Shown here: piece after piece, positions 20,017 through 33,200 of the stretch | Numbering within the stretch: the first letter of the stretch is position 1 | How the letters are laid out: every line of letters begins with the position of its first letter | Assembly: GCA_016858145.1 (NCBI GenBank) | Contig: JAEHOE010000083.1 | Location: 434,001-498,000, forward strand | Source of the DNA: Edaphochlamys debaryana | Taxonomy: Eukaryota; Chlorophyta; Chlorophyceae; Chlamydomonadales | Direction of reading: 5' to 3' | DNA length: 64,000 bases | Notes under the pieces: model-generated | The model's database searches: none | What the model was told of the DNA's origin: nothing | What the model saw: the letters and a program-made list of their open reading frames with translations, nothing else | Position numbers and translations under genes: made by a program

Positions 20017-23000
20017 TCAGAAGCAGCGCGTGACCCTGCACGACAGGTGCAGCATGCCCCGGCGGCACATGAAGGGGGAGAGCTGCGCCACGTCAGCCAG
20101 GTTGTCCTGACAGGGGGAGGAGGGGGGGAGGGGGGGGAGAGGAGGGGGGGAGGGGGGGGAGAGGAGGGAGAGGAGGGGGAGGGGTAAGGAGGGGAGCATA
20201 CGGGAGGAAGAGACGGAGCGCTGCAACGACACCCATGCGGCCGCTTCGGAGTCTGCGCACCCCTGACCCTCTACCCCGCCGCCCCGCCGTAATGCCGTAC
20301 CTGGCGGAAGAAGTCGTACACTGCGGGAGAGGGAGCGGGTGGAGCGGTTGGGTGGGCGGGAAATGGCGGGAATCAGGATTGAGAGCTTGCTTCACATGTA
20401 TCGCTCTCCCTCTCTCCCTCGCCCCCTCCTCCCTTCCCCGCCCCCCCCCACCCCCTCACCTCCGTACGGCACCTCGTCGTCCACGTACCCCGGCACCTCG
20501 GCCCGCTGCGGAGGCAGCGCCTCTCCCAGCGCCGAGAAGCGGCCGGCGGACAGCTCCAGGTGCATGGCGGTGAGGGGCGCGAACTCCTCACCGCCCAGGA
20601 CCTGCGGGGGGGGGGGGGGGGGCAGTGTGGAGGGGTTGGGGGGGTCGGCTGCTGTGCGGGATGCACGCGGAGGTATGTGATTGTGAGCGGCAGCGGTCAG
20701 CCGGCAGGTAGAGGCTGGGTGCTGGGGTGTCACAGCACTGCAAACCCTCCTTTGCGTAATCACCGCCCGTCGACCGTAGATGCTGGTGTGCCTTAAAGTC
20801 GCATCGAGCCCAGCCCTTCCCCCCGCGCCTGCCTCACCGCTCGGCAGGTGACCCCCAAGAAGTCATGGTACACAGCCGTGTCGCCGCCGCCGCCGCCGCC
20901 GCCACTGCCGCCAGCGCCGTCGGCGCCGTCAGAGCCGCCCGCCCCGCCGCCGCCGGCACCACCGCCCCCCGCCGCGGCGCCGCCAGCTCCCCCGCCGCCG
21001 CCGGCGCCGCCCCCGCCGCTGACGTCAGCCATGTCTGCCAGCCGCCGCCGCTTCGGCTCCACCTTTTTCTGCGGGCAGTCGGTCGGGGGTCGGCGGTTTA
21101 GGGTTTGAACGGCCAGGAGAGGGAGAAGGGAACGTGATTGGTCATGGTCATAAGGCCCATCGAGCCCGCTCAAGTCACGGCCCCACATCCTCGCCTAAGC
21201 CCCGCCGCCCCGCCGCCCCGCCACCCCGCCGCCTCTCCAACAATCTGGCCCGCTGCCCCGCAGCACCCATGGTAACCCCGCGACCCACCTGTACAAAGAA
21301 GCACCTGTGCAAGGGGGATTGGGCAGGAAACAGGAGAGGGCGTCGGCTGAGGGCTACGGCCAGAGAGGCGACTGGCACAAGGATGCTCACCACCTGCCCT
21401 TTCACCCCTCGTCAAGCTCCTCATACCGAACCCGCCCTTTCCCGCCTCCGCCCCAGCAAATGCGCCAGCACAACCCCGTGGCACACAGGCGCAAACCCGT
21501 ATCCCTCCTCCTCTCCTCCCGCCCCCGCCCCTGCAACCCGCCCCTGTACCCCCCCTCCCTCACATGCGCCAGTAGAAGCCCGCGTAGTAGTACTCGGGGG
21601 CGGAGAAGAGGCGGGTGGACTCCACGGGGGGGTAGGACCCCGCGCCGCCGCCGCCGCCGCCACCCCCGCCGCCGCCACCGCCGCCAGCGCCGCCGCCACC
21701 CAGGGCGTCGTCGGCGCCGCCGCCCGAGCCGCCGCCGCCGGACCCGCCTGCGCCTCCGCCGCCGCCCGTCCGTTGGGCCCCAGCCAGGCCCAGGCCCGCG
21801 TTCGGGCCCAGGCCGGGCCCGAGTGGGAGTTGAAGGGGCGGCGCCGCCTCTTCTGCACGACACTCGGCGATGAGCGCTGCCACGTCGGATCGGTGGATCG
21901 TCCTGCGGACACGTGTTGCGGCGTGGCGTCGTACAGTAACGGTCAGGAAGAAGCATCATTCCGGACTGCTTCGAAAGCAGCTCGAGCCTGTGTGGCCTCC
22001 AAGGCCCAGGCCCACCTGGGCCCACCTGCAGCACCTGGCGTCCTGCCCCCGCACCACAGCGCCCACGCACGCAGCACGGCACAGCGCCCTCCACCATGCC
22101 CAGCCCCATTGCATCCCCCCACCCGCTTCCCCCGACGCCGCCCCAGAGCAGACCCACCACTCCATCTCCAGTGCCGTACGCTCGGGGATGGCCCGGGGAA
22201 TGGCCAGCGGCCCCGCCAGGCGCTGCAGGATCTCCAGGCAGCCGCTGCTGCTGGGGCCGCTGCCGCCTGCGCCGCCGCCGCGGTGCGCGCCGCCTGCCGC
22301 CTCCGCCGCCGGCCCCGTCTCCACCCGCACCAGCTGGAGGACGCGTGTGAGCAGCTGCGGGGTCAGGCGCCGCCGAATCCATCCTGTGCGGGCGGGGAAG
22401 GGGCGGTTGTAGGATAATTGAGGAGGCCAGGCAGCTACCGTCCCTAATGCTATCACCACAGCCAGCGAGGGCCGTGAACCGCACAACGGACACCAAACAC
22501 AACGTATGCCGTTTGCTCACCAATGTACGGCAGCAAGGACATGTATGCGCCAGACAGGTGCGGCAGCCGTACGAGCCCAAACAGCTCGTCCAGTTGGGCC
22601 TCGGTAAGGGGCTGCGGCGGCGGCGCCGGGGGCAGGGGCGGCGGCGAGGAGGTGCGGCCCGCGCCGCGGCCGCTGCCCTGCGCCCGCTGCGCCCCCGCGT
22701 GGCTCGGCCCCGCGGAGCTGGGTCCAGCGTCCGTGGCCCCTGCCCCTGCCCCGTAACGTGCCCCTGACCCTGACCCCGACCCTGACCCTGACCCGCCAGC
22801 CCCTGCCCCCGACGCTGCCGTACTGGGCCCAGCCGCGCCGTCTGGTGGGGGCGGCGGAGGCAGCAGCAGCAGCGGCGGCGGGCCGGCGGCAGCGGCCTGA
22901 GCGCTGAAGCCGGGGCCCGCTGCGTCGGCGGAGCCCGGCAGGGAAGGCGTGGAGGGCAGCTGGCGGGGCCCGGCAGCCGCGCCCGGCGGCACCGTCAGCG

Positions 23001-25681
23001 CCAGGAGTGACCGGCCGCTGGGCGATGCTCCCCCGGCTGCCGCTGCCGTCGCGGCTGCTGCTGCTGCCGCCGCCGCCGCTGCTGCTGCCGCTGCTGCTGC
23101 TGCCGCCGCCGCTGCGGCCTGGGCGTTGTGGTTTGCGATCCAGTCCGTGAGGGCCACCAGAACGGTGTTCTCGCTGGGGGGTCGGATGACAGGGGGTGGG
23201 GACAACGGCTCAGCGGCGATGAGACGCGGCGGAGGCTGTTCAACTTGATTGGCCGGGGATGTGCGGGAAGGGTAGGAAGCACACTGGACAGGCACCGGCC
23301 AGTGTGTGGCTCTTGGGCGGGGTAAGCGTGAAGCGGAGCTTGCGGGCAAGCATGGCGCCCAGCTCGGAACCACCTTCCTAACACACCCCGCACACCTCCC
23401 AAGTTCCCCCCCCCCATTACTCTACACCCCACGCCCCTCACTTGTACACAGCGGTCTCTGTTCGTGCCAGGAGGAACCGCACAGCGGGCAGCGGCAGGGA
23501 CAGGAACTCGGCTGGGGGGTGGGCGGGCAGCGGCGGTGCAACGGACAGAGTCAAGGGTGAGAATGGCGGGCGGCAGTCTGCTGCAAGCAATGGAGGGCAT
23601 CGGCTGTTTCGGCAACTGCACCAAACAGCCCACACAGCCCAAGTGCCCTGCCCACCCGGCCCGGCCCAAACCGTCCCACCCCGCCCCACATCGTCCCGAC
23701 CCTGGCCCTACCTCGGCGCTGGGGGTCAAACCAGGCGCCCTCCAGGTCCCCAAACATCTCAGCTGGCGGGCGGGGAGAGGAGTTGCGGAAAGCGCTTACT
23801 CAGAGTGGAGGATGGGGTAGCCTCGAGGGGGGGGCTGTGTGCACCCGCCCCATAGTCTGCCGGCGAAAGGCTGGGCATGCAAAGAGGGCCCGCCCCGGGC
23901 GACGGCGTGGCCCCATCACACACGTCCGCTGCCCCCCAGCCCCAGCCCCCACCCCCACCCCCACCCACCCAGCTTCTCCTCCGCTCGGCGCCGCGCCACC
24001 GCCAGCGCGCCACCCTGCGAGGGAGCCCGAAGTCAGGGGCCGCACGCCGAGTCAAGCAGGCTTGCCGGCCCGACCACCCTCCACAAGACGTTCCAACGCA
24101 AACCGCAAAGACCTCTTCTTGCATCAACCTCGCGACTCCATCCCACCCCTCCGAGCCCCCACCCCACCGCACCCCACCCCACCCCTCCCCTCCCCCCACC
24201 CCGCCCCTCCCCACCTCGAGCAGGAAGGCCGGCAGCCCCAGGATCGCCGTCACATGCTCCATGCCGATGGAGGCCAGGGGCACAGCCGCCAGGGCCCGGT
24301 TGCACGTGACCAGGAACCTGGGGGCAGAGGGAGTGGAGGGTGGGGTGCAGGAACATGTGCTGCTGTTGAGGTTTGCTGGGGGTAGGCGTGGGGCCGTCCG
24401 GGGCCGTCCAGCCCCCACACCCAACCTCACACCCTGCCTGCCACCCGCCCCCCACACACCAGTGCTCTCCGCGCTTCTTACTACCACCGCCCTCTGCTCC
24501 TTCGCCCACCTGTGCACGCTGAACTGGTCCGCCAGCTTGATGAGGCGCAGCAGCAGCCCCGGCTCCACCCCGGCGGTGGGCAGGCAGCCCGTGTACATGT
24601 ACCTGCGGGGGTGGGGAGAGGGGGCCGGAAGGAGAGGGGGAAGGGTGGGAGAGGGGGGAGAGTTGGGGGAGGGGGGAGGGAGGCGCACAGGCTGCCGCCG
24701 CCCGGGCGCCAAGTCCAGGCCCCGGTCCGCGGTGGGCCCCGGTCCGCGCTGGGCCCCCACACCCACCCCTCACCCGCCGTCCCTTCTCCCAAAACCACCA
24801 CCGTCACACACCCCTCTCGCTCGCCCCTCCGTCACTCCCCCATCCCTCTTCCTCAGCGCCCAAACCCCACCCCAAGCACTTGGCATTGTGTAGTAACCCG
24901 ATTCCCCTACTCCCTTCCCGGTGATGTTCGGCGGGAAGACTCTCTAAAGACCAAGCGTACGTCACGCGGCGGGCTTGCTGGGTGGTCCTGCAGCCCTGAC
25001 GCAAGGCTGCCTGTAAGCGCTCAGCACCCAACCCCACACCGCCCCGACCCACTTGAGCATCAGGTGCGCCGCCTCCACCTCGTCCGGCTCCACCTCAATG
25101 GTCACCACGCGGCTGCCCTCGCGCGGGTGCCAGCGCTCCAGGTAGTGCGCGAAGTAGTCAGAGGTGCTCAGCAGCACAGCGGCGTGGGCGGGGACCACGA
25201 CGGAGCCGGGCGGGGCCGCCGCCGAGGGCGCGGGGCTCGCGCCCGCGGGGGGTGCGGGCGTGCTCGCAGCCGGCGAGCCGGACCCGGCTGCGTCCGTGGA
25301 GGCTGCGACGCGAGCGGTAGGAGCAGGAGGAGCTCGTCGCGGCTTGGGAGGGCTGGTCGCAGTCGGGGCTGCGCGCTTGTGCGACGCAGGCGAGGGTGGG
25401 CTTGGGATGGCCCCATCGGCGCGACGGGTTGAGGCTGCGGGCTTTGGAGGACTCGCAGCCGCTCCGGCCATGCTCCTCGTCACTCTCCGGGCCGTGGTCT
25501 CGGAAGGAAAGTCCCGTACGCTGGAGGCTCCGGCAGCGCATGCGGGCCGGTCTGGCCCACCGCTTGGCGTATGGCTCCTAGGCGCACTCTCGCGTGTAGA
25601 ACTACTTCGAGGCTTGATAATTAGCGTCATATCGCTCCATCGTGTGTCGCCCCACAGGTTAGCGAAAGAGATGCTATCCAT
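20017..25681 (-). CDS. BTB-BACK protein, LRB/POB1-like (CUL3 adaptor type)
   Basis: BTB-BACK proteins of the plant LRB/POB1 type are substrate adaptors of CUL3 ubiquitin ligases. Fourteen exons: 25681-25053, 24602-24510, 24317-24215, 24014-23969, 23762-23712, 23511-23442, 23173-22521, 22383-22158, 21902-21564, 21304-21289, 21068-20838, 20601-20460, 20320-20301, 20106-20017; 2709 nt, 902 aa. BTB: WGDTRWSDMTLII (~8-22), then a ~120-residue Ser/Pro/Ala insert, then VVVPAHAAVLLSTSDYFAHY through YMYTGCLPTAG and KLADQFSVHRF. BACK: FLSLPLPAVRFLLARTETAV and VALTDWIANHN, then a poly-Ala tract and a ~150-residue linker, then ELFGLVRLPHLSG. A poly-Gly tract lies in exon 9. The end (YYYAGFYWRMCFFVQKKVEP...GMLHLSCRVTR) corresponds to the POB1 C-terminal domain. 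Exon 10 is only 16 nt and exon 13 only 20 nt. The start at 25681 precedes the BTB core directly; an in-frame ATG 50 codons upstream is possible. Confidence 0.9.
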
Positions 25682-26569
25682 GGTCGTCCAGTGCTGCCTG
25701 CCAAGGGTTGGCCCTGGCAGCCTAAGGACGTGTGTGTGGCGCGAGGCGCAACGGTGGGAATGTATGCCCACGGGCGCTGTGTCGGTTGCGGCATGGCGAG
25801 CCGCGCGTGCATGCCGCTCGTACCCCTGCACCCCTTGAGCGGAATGCTCGACGGACTCGGCCCCTCAGCAGCCCGCGCTGTGTGGCCCCTCGGCTCCCCC
25901 TGACCTCTCAGGAACCACCCCGGCTGCAGCGTGCCCGCCGTTAAGGACCTGGTACCTCCTGTCAGAATGCCCTCAACACAGCACCTAGGTTTCCCTCACC
26001 CGTGCTGCACTGGCCGCCACCCGCCAGGTCGGCGGCCAGCCACGGTCGTGCCACGCCCCTTGCCCTCGGAGGGCCCTGATGCTCTCGGCAGGTGATCTGA
26101 CTCTGTTACATACGGTGCAAGCCGCACCTAGGCCATACAATCCTGCAGTCCAGTGCTGCTATCTTCCCCTATCTTCCTGCTACCTCTAGTGCACGAGGGC
26201 ACGCACTGACGCACGGCTCCAGGCCCCCAGGGGATGCAGGGAGCCCAGTAGGCACAGTAGGGACAGTTCTAGACAGGCTCCAAGTTACAAGGTGCAACAG
26301 ACCATGCTAGCGGCCACGAGCTCAGTCATAACAGCAGACATGTGGGCTGCTGTGGGGATGAGGCACAAGGACAGCCTGCCCCCGCACCTGCACCAGCCTG
26401 GAGCCCTTGGCGGCTGTCCTCCCGTGTGCTGTCAAGCAGCCGCTAGCCCGGCGCTGGGGCGTTGGAGGAGGCCTCCTTGTGCCATCGCTATTGCAGGGCC
26501 TGACAGGAGCGGCTAAAGTGCTCTGAGCCCCGTGCTTGCCGCCACCGCCGGCCCCCCTCCCGTGCCCCG
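25682..26569. other. Intergenic between two minus-strand genes
   Basis: Promoter region of the BTB-BACK gene and 3' UTR of the next gene. No other coding signal was found. Minus-strand TGTAA motifs occur at 26289 and 26110. Confidence 0.55.
26285..26289 (-). terminator. TGTAA poly(A) signal
   Basis: TTACA on the + strand, 281 bp after the stop of the 26570-27917 gene. A second one is at 26106-26110. Confidence 0.6.
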
Positions 26570-27917
26570 TCACGGCTTCTTCTTGACGACCTCGTTCTTG
26601 GGCGGCGTGGGCAGGTCCGCCAGCCAGGACAGGTCCGGCTCCATCTGGCGAGCCACCCTGGGGCGGAGGGAACCAGGGCGACGGGCGGGAGGGGGGCTCG
26701 AGAGAGGGGCTTGGGACCAAGTCGGTTAGCCCGTGAGCTGGTGGAGGGCGCCGTGGGGAGGGTGGCTTGCTGGGTGCGGGTACTTTCTGTTTGACAGCGC
26801 CCGACCACGGAAGCCGGGCGCAGGCGGACCCACAGGGATGGCAACGAGGCGGGTGCAGAGAGGCGGACGTCGGACGGAGCCATGCTTGAGGCCAGCCTCC
26901 GGGATCCCGCATACCCCAGTCGCCCTCCCAGGCCCTTTCTTACTTTTGTAGTGCGACCTTGCGCGCTGCCGCCAGCACCACTGCCGCCGTCGGCCGCTGC
27001 CCCCTGCCGCCGCCGGCAGCGGCGACTCGTACGCCGACCGCCCCCGCCTGTGCCCCGCCAGCCGCCGCCGCACCCGAGGGGCGCCCGGCGGCTTGCTGCC
27101 CCGTCCCTCCTCCGCCGGGGCCTGAGCTTGGCCCCGGCCCTGCTCCAGAGCCGCTGGCACCGCCTCCGCCCCCTCCTCCGCCTCCTGATGCCACGGTGCC
27201 GCCTCCTCCGCCTCCTCCGGGCCCCCTGTCCCCCGCCTCCCCGACCAGCACGTACTCCTCCACCCAGGACGGCACGCGCCGGTGGGCGGGGGCGGCGGCG
27301 GTGGGGCCTGCACCCGACGGGCCCGGGGGCGTGGGCCCAGAGGGCGCGGCCCCTGCAGGAGGGAACGACGCAGTGCGTGGGCGGTGAGAAAGAGGAGGCA
27401 CTGAGGGAGGGGCCATCGGCTGGGGCGAGTCACCATGCGTGCACGAAGCGGACTGGACGACGCCCGGGGCCGCCTATGGCCTCCCCAGCGCTGTAGCTAC
27501 CACCCTACAACAGGTTCCGGCCTTGTCACTCTGAAGACTACAACCCCAAACCTCCTCCTTAGTCATCGCCCAGAGTCTACCTGCACCGGAGGGTCCGACA
27601 GGCGCCGTTGCCGTTGAGCCAGGGCCGGCCGGGCGCTGCCCGGACGGAGCCCCAGCGCCCGCCAGACCCTGGCCCGCTGCCGCCCGCGCAGTGCTGGCAC
27701 CCGGCAAGCCTCCCGCCATTGCCGAGGGCGGGGCTTGCGGCGGGCCCGCTGACGCCAGCAGCGCAGGGGGGGGCGGCGGCGGAGGCGGGGGCCTGGGCGG
27801 CGGCCGCACCACGGCCCGCACCACCCCGGCTTCCCGCAAAGAGTCGTCCTCACAGATCAGCACCAGCCCGCCGTAACCTGAGGGGCGGGGCCGCGGTGGC
27901 ATCGGAGCGGTGCTCAT
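26570..27917 (-). CDS. Unrecognised Pro/Gly/Ala-rich protein
   Basis: Three exons: 27917-27581, 27352-26944, 26657-26570; 834 nt, 277 aa, phases consistent, with canonical donors CAG|GTAGAC and AAAA|GTAAGA. I do not recognise a family. Ordered islands are YGGLVLICEDDSLREAGVV near the N-terminus, RRVPSWVEEYVLVGE in the middle and MEPDLSWLADLPTPPKNEVV at the end. The rest is low-complexity Pro, Ala and Gly, and the end is basic (VVKKKP). The small Trp-containing motifs could be docking peptides; this is inference. It is head-to-head with the Gly/Met-rich gene at 28621. Confidence 0.72.
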
Positions 27918-28620
27918 GGATCGGGGCCGCCAGTCGCCCAGCCCGGTAGCGGGTCAGCAGGCCATCTGTAGAGGTCTGGGCAACGGGCTAGGGAGCAGGC
28001 GCGCGAGGCCCAAGGCCGGGCAGAGCTATAGAGAGACGCTGCTCACCATCCCACGGCGGTTCCCGCGCCGCTGCCTGTGCCGCGCAGTGCGTGATGGCCG
28101 CTCCTGCCGCGCGGATGACCAGGTCCGCGGCGTCGAGGGCGGCCATGGCTGCGCGCCGCGGGACCGGCCCGCGCAGCCGGGGTGGGGCTTTGCAGGAGGG
28201 GTCCGGTGGGGAGTGGGGTGGACTCGGGAGGTTGGGGTGTGCGGCGTGTAGGTTATCCGCAGAGCTGTGGGCAGTCGCGTCCGAAGCCCCGAGAGTTCAG
28301 TATGCCGGAGCGCCTATGGGCGTGGGGTCGGGACCGAAGCCGATGGAACCTGTCGTTGGTCAAGAGGTGCACATATGAGTCGCCAGCTATTGTGAAATGC
28401 TGCAGTGTTGCGTCGGGGCACAACGCTCTCTCGGGAATCGAAACACCGCTCGGCGCCGAGGCGCAATTGACCCTCGCCAGCGGGATTCGGCACACCACGC
28501 TGCTGCCCACTCTCACGCAAATCAAACGCGAACATATTGAGGGATACACGATGTCTCTCTAGCATCAGCGGCCGTGAAGAGCACGCTTTGGTGCGCAGGA
28601 CGGAGTGCGCGCGCGGCTGA
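27918..28620. promoter_or_regulatory. Shared divergent promoter region (703 bp)
   Basis: It separates the ATG of the Pro/Gly-rich gene (-) from that of the Gly/Met-rich gene (+). No TATA box or other motif was identified with confidence, and no coding exon is supported. Confidence 0.5.
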
Positions 28621-30180
28621 ATGGCCGACGAGGATTATGGGGATGAGTTTGCGGACGATGAGGAGCTGCTAGGTGAGTGATCAGGACTCGCAGCTCTCTC
28701 GCAGGCTGTCGCCTCCACCACGATCGCGGAGAACTGACAGGTGGCTCGCTCCCTGGCCGCCAGATTACTACGATGAGGAGCCTGTAGGAGTCACGGGCGA
28801 TACGGGGTAGGTCACCTCTCGTGTGGACACCGCAGCGACTTGCGCGCGGAGTGCGGCGCCTACGCTCGCTGCTTATCTCTTGATGCTGCACGTGGACCAG
28901 TCCTTTCGTGGTGTCATACAGGGCCGAGGGTGGCGACGGCACCGGAGCTGAGGATGCCACAGGCGCGATTGCCACGGCGGGGACAGCAGCGGTGTCAAAG
29001 CCGGTGAGCAAGCTGGTCGTGGGGCACTAGCATCACTGTGTCAGGGACTAGACAGCGCACGAAGGCTCCGTTCACGCTTTAAGGGTCCCTGTGCTCCCCC
29101 CCTACCTGTCCTACCTCCGTCAGGCGGACAGCGGTAAGTCTGGCGGAGGCAAGGCCATCCCAGCAGCCTATCTGGAGGACCTCAGCACCGCCGGAGCTGC
29201 AGTGGAGGACTTCCGCGGCCGAGGCGGCCGCTCTGGCGGCCGCTTCGGGGGCCGGGATGGCCGCGGCCGGGGTGGCGGCGGGGCCATGTCTGGCGGCCGG
29301 GGCGGCATGGGCATGGGCGGCCGGGACGGCCGCGGCCCCGGCTTCTCCGGACGTGGCGGTATGATGCAGGGCGGGGCCAGCCAGCCCGGCATGCGACCGC
29401 GGATGCAGGGCATGATGGGCCCTGGCATGGGCGGGGGCATGGGGCCCAACGGCATGGGGCCCATGGGAATGGGCATGGGAATGGGAATGGGGATGCAGGG
29501 TCCCGGCATGCATGGCGGCATGCCGGGGGCCGGCATGCAGGGGCCCATGGCTGGGGGCATGGGCATGCCCGGGCGGGGCATGCCTGCGGGCGGCGGCCCC
29601 GGCGGGCACATGGGGCCGGGGCGCGGCGGCCGGGGCCGGGGCAGCCGCGGCCAGATGGGCGGCGGCGGTCCCGGGGGCCCCGGTGGAATGGGGCCGGGCG
29701 GCATGGGGCCAGGCGGTATGGGGCAAGGGGGTATGGGGCAGGGCGGCCCCATGGGCTTCCAGGGCGGAATGCCCGGCATGGGCATGGGCATGGGCGCTGG
29801 CGGCATGGGGCCTGGCGCTGGCATGGGGCCCGGTCCGATGGGGCCAGGCGCCGGCATGGGGCCCGTCCCTATGGGCCCTGGCGGGATGGGTCCTGGAGGC
29901 ATGGGCCCCGGGGGTATGGGCCCCGGCGTGAGCCATATGGGCCCGGTCGGGCCCATGGGCCCAGGCGGGCCCATGGCCTCGGGCCCCATCGTGCCCGGCT
30001 CCCTCATGGGGGCTGAGCTGATGCAGGCCATGCAGGCCAACATGATGCGGCTGGCGGCGGTGGCGGGCGGGGCGCCGCTGATGGGCGGCGGCGGCGTCAG
30101 TGGCGGCGGCGGCGGTGACGCGACTGGCGGCGGCGGCGGGTTCGGCGCGGGCAACCCGCTAGCCATGATGCTGCAGGCGC

Positions 30181-30213
<33 letters not shown>

Positions 30214-33200
30214 CCCAACAGCAGCAGCAGATGGACGGAGGCATGGGCGGGCCTGGGGCCGGCATGGACGGCGGTGGTGGCGGCGGGGACATGGGCATGT
30301 TGGGGGGCATGGACATGCCCTCTATCTTCGCACCCATGGCTGCCATGGCGGCGGCGGCAGGCAACGGCGACGACGGCTCGGGGCACGGCCAGGGCGGAGC
30401 CATGGGCGGGGGCGGCGGTGGTGGGGAGGGCCTGCTGTCGCCTGCGCCCCAGTCCTCGGGGGTGCTGGAGGGGGGCTTCAGCGACGAGGGCTTCGCGGAC
30501 GCTGAGGCGGCGCTGAGCGAGGACCCGGCGGCGGCGGCGGACCGGGAGCGGCTGCAGCAGCTGCTGAGGCCGCCCGAGCGGCGGCCCATGCTGCTCAACC
30601 CGCCGCCCACGCGGAGCGGGCCGCCGGCGCAGGTGAGGGCGCGCGGAGGATGGCGGGGCGAGGCCAGGAGGCAGGCAACTCTGCACACTTCAACGCTGGG
30701 GCATGCGGATGGTGGGGCGAGGCCGCGCTCTCGTCCAGCACAGGCCGGACCAAGCACTGTCCTTACAGGCGCAGAGCATGGTCATTGACGGTTTCGGGTT
30801 GTCATTTCTTCCTTGCTCTCAAGTATAGCTGCCAGTTTGGCATTCCCACCTGCCGTCAGCCAACAGCGACCTTGCCTTTGCTGCCCCGCGCTGCCCCGCA
30901 GGACTTCCAGCGGCAGCAGGGCCAGCAGCAGCCGCACGCCCACGCGGGCGCCGAGGCCCAGGCCGGGACCGCGGGCGCAGGCGCGAGCGGCTCCGGCCGC
31001 CAAGGGGGGCAGGACGACGGGGCGCGGGCCAACGGCCGGCAGCCCTACCCGCACCACGGCGGCCGGGGCCGGGGTGGGCGCGGCCGGGGCCGGGGCCGCG
31101 ACGGCTGGCGCCCCTACGGCGATGAGGGCGGTGGCGGCGGCGGTGGCGGTGACGGCGCGGAGGCCATGCTGGCGGAGGCAGCGGAGGCGGACCCGCTCGA
31201 CCCCCAGGGCGGCGGCCGAGGGGGCGGCTGGGGCTGGGGCGGCGGCGGCGGCCGGAGGTGCGTCACTTTGCTGGGGCACTGCGTCTGGGTTGCATCCGAC
31301 TTGTGTAGCAGTGTCCTGGTCATGATGGTTAGTGCCGATACACCGCTCCCTGCTCGACTCGAGCCTGCCTTGTCCTGTCCAGTCCCGCTTTCTCCCAAGC
31401 AGTAAGCTGTGGTCAACCCACCTCCCCGTGCAGAGGCGGCGGCGGCGGTGGGGGGCGGCTGTGGAGCGGGCGCGGCTCGGGGCTGTTCCGGCCGCCCTCC
31501 AGCGATGCAGCGGAGGTGGCGGCCGCGCTGCAGGCCTCAGGCGCCCTGGCGCCGCAGGCGGCGCCGTCGACATCTGCCCCTGCAGGTGCACCCGCACCAG
31601 CTCCGGGACCGCATGGTAGGGCACTGAGGGGAAAAGAACTCCCGAATCTATGAAGTCGGGACGGGCAGGCCGGTAACATGGTCCGCAAGAGGGCACCAGG
31701 TGACCCCGGCAGGTCGATGATGTGTTGCTGAGGTGTCCCTCCGTTGTGTTTGCCCCCTGCAGCGCCCCACCCCCGTGCGCCCGCGCCCCGGGGTCCCATC
31801 TCCAATAAGTGGGTGCGCGGGGGCGCCACCGCGGCGGCGTCGGGGGCGGCAGGCGGGGCGGCGGCTTCGCAACAGGTGCGGGGGAGCGAGGGTTGCGCAG
31901 GGGGAGGGGGAGGGCCAGGCAGGGTGGGGCGGGGATGGGCTGGGAGGGAGGGAGCGCCAGGCAGTGTGGGGGTGTAGCAGCGGCTCGGGCCGGTGTGACG
32001 GGGCAGGCGGGGCCGGGATGGCGACCTTCGGCTTGGAGCCACAGTGAATGATACAGGGCCTCCACCGCTGCTGGGCGCTAGGCTGTGGGCATCGGGGACG
32101 AGCTGGTGACCTTGCGGCTTGCCTCCCCACACTGCATGGCTCACCGCTACGGGCAAGGCTAGTGCCTTCCCTTGCCTTTTGTTTGCCCGCACACGCTGTA
32201 ACCGCCTCCTCCCAAACGGCTTTGCACGCAGCCCGGCCCGGCTACCGCTGCCGCTCGGTCCACCAGCCCCCCGGCGCCCGCGGTCGTGTCTCCCCGCGGC
32301 ACCGCGCCTGCAGCCTCCGGCCCCGGCGTTGCTGCGCCAGCGGCAGCGGCGCCCGCTGGCGCAGCGGCGTTGGTCGCTGCGACCACCACCACCGCCGCTG
32401 CTGCTGGCGGCGGTGGTGGTGCGGCGGCTGTGGGCGCGGAGGCGCTGAAGAAGACGGAGGACGCGATCGCTCTGATGCGGCGGGTGATTGCGATGGAGGA
32501 GTCGCGGATCAAGCAGGCGGCGGCCAGGAAGCGCAAGGCCGCGGGGGCAGCGGGCGGTGCAGGTGAGTGGGCCTGGGCCGGGGTCAGGGGCAAGGGATGT
32601 AGGGGAAGCACAGGACCACGCGGGACCGCGGAAAAGGCGCCTCGGATGGTGGCGGAATCCCGCGGGGAAGCCGGATGTCAGTTACAGCTGGCGTGGGCGT
32701 GAGGTCTGGCTGGTGACGAGGCTTGCAAGCAAGCGGTAGTCCACAGCGGGACGCGGGATAGGGCCGCGTCAGCGGAGTCCTGTGGATCGCAGACGGCAGT
32801 GCGGCGAGTACCGGCAGCTAGTGACCTCTGCGCCGCCCCTCCTTGTGCCCCCCAGGCAAGAAAACCTCGGACTCCGGCGCTGCGGGTGGCGGTGCAGGGA
32901 CGGACGGTGGGGCCCCGGGCGCAGGGGCTGCGGCCGAGCCGGCGGCCAAGCGGCCGCGCAGCGGTCGTGCTGAAGGCAGCGGGGCAGTGGGCGCCGACGG
33001 CGCAGCCCCGCAGAACGGAGGAGGCGACGGTGCGGCTGGTGCCTCCGCCGAGCAGCAGTCGTACGCCTTCGAGGACGACGGTACGGCACTGTACGACGAG
33101 GGGCTGTACGACCAGGCAGCTGGGGAGGCGGAGGCGGGCACTGGCGGAGGCGCAGCGGGGGCGGGCCTGGATGCCATGGGCGGCGGGCACTCCGCGGCTG

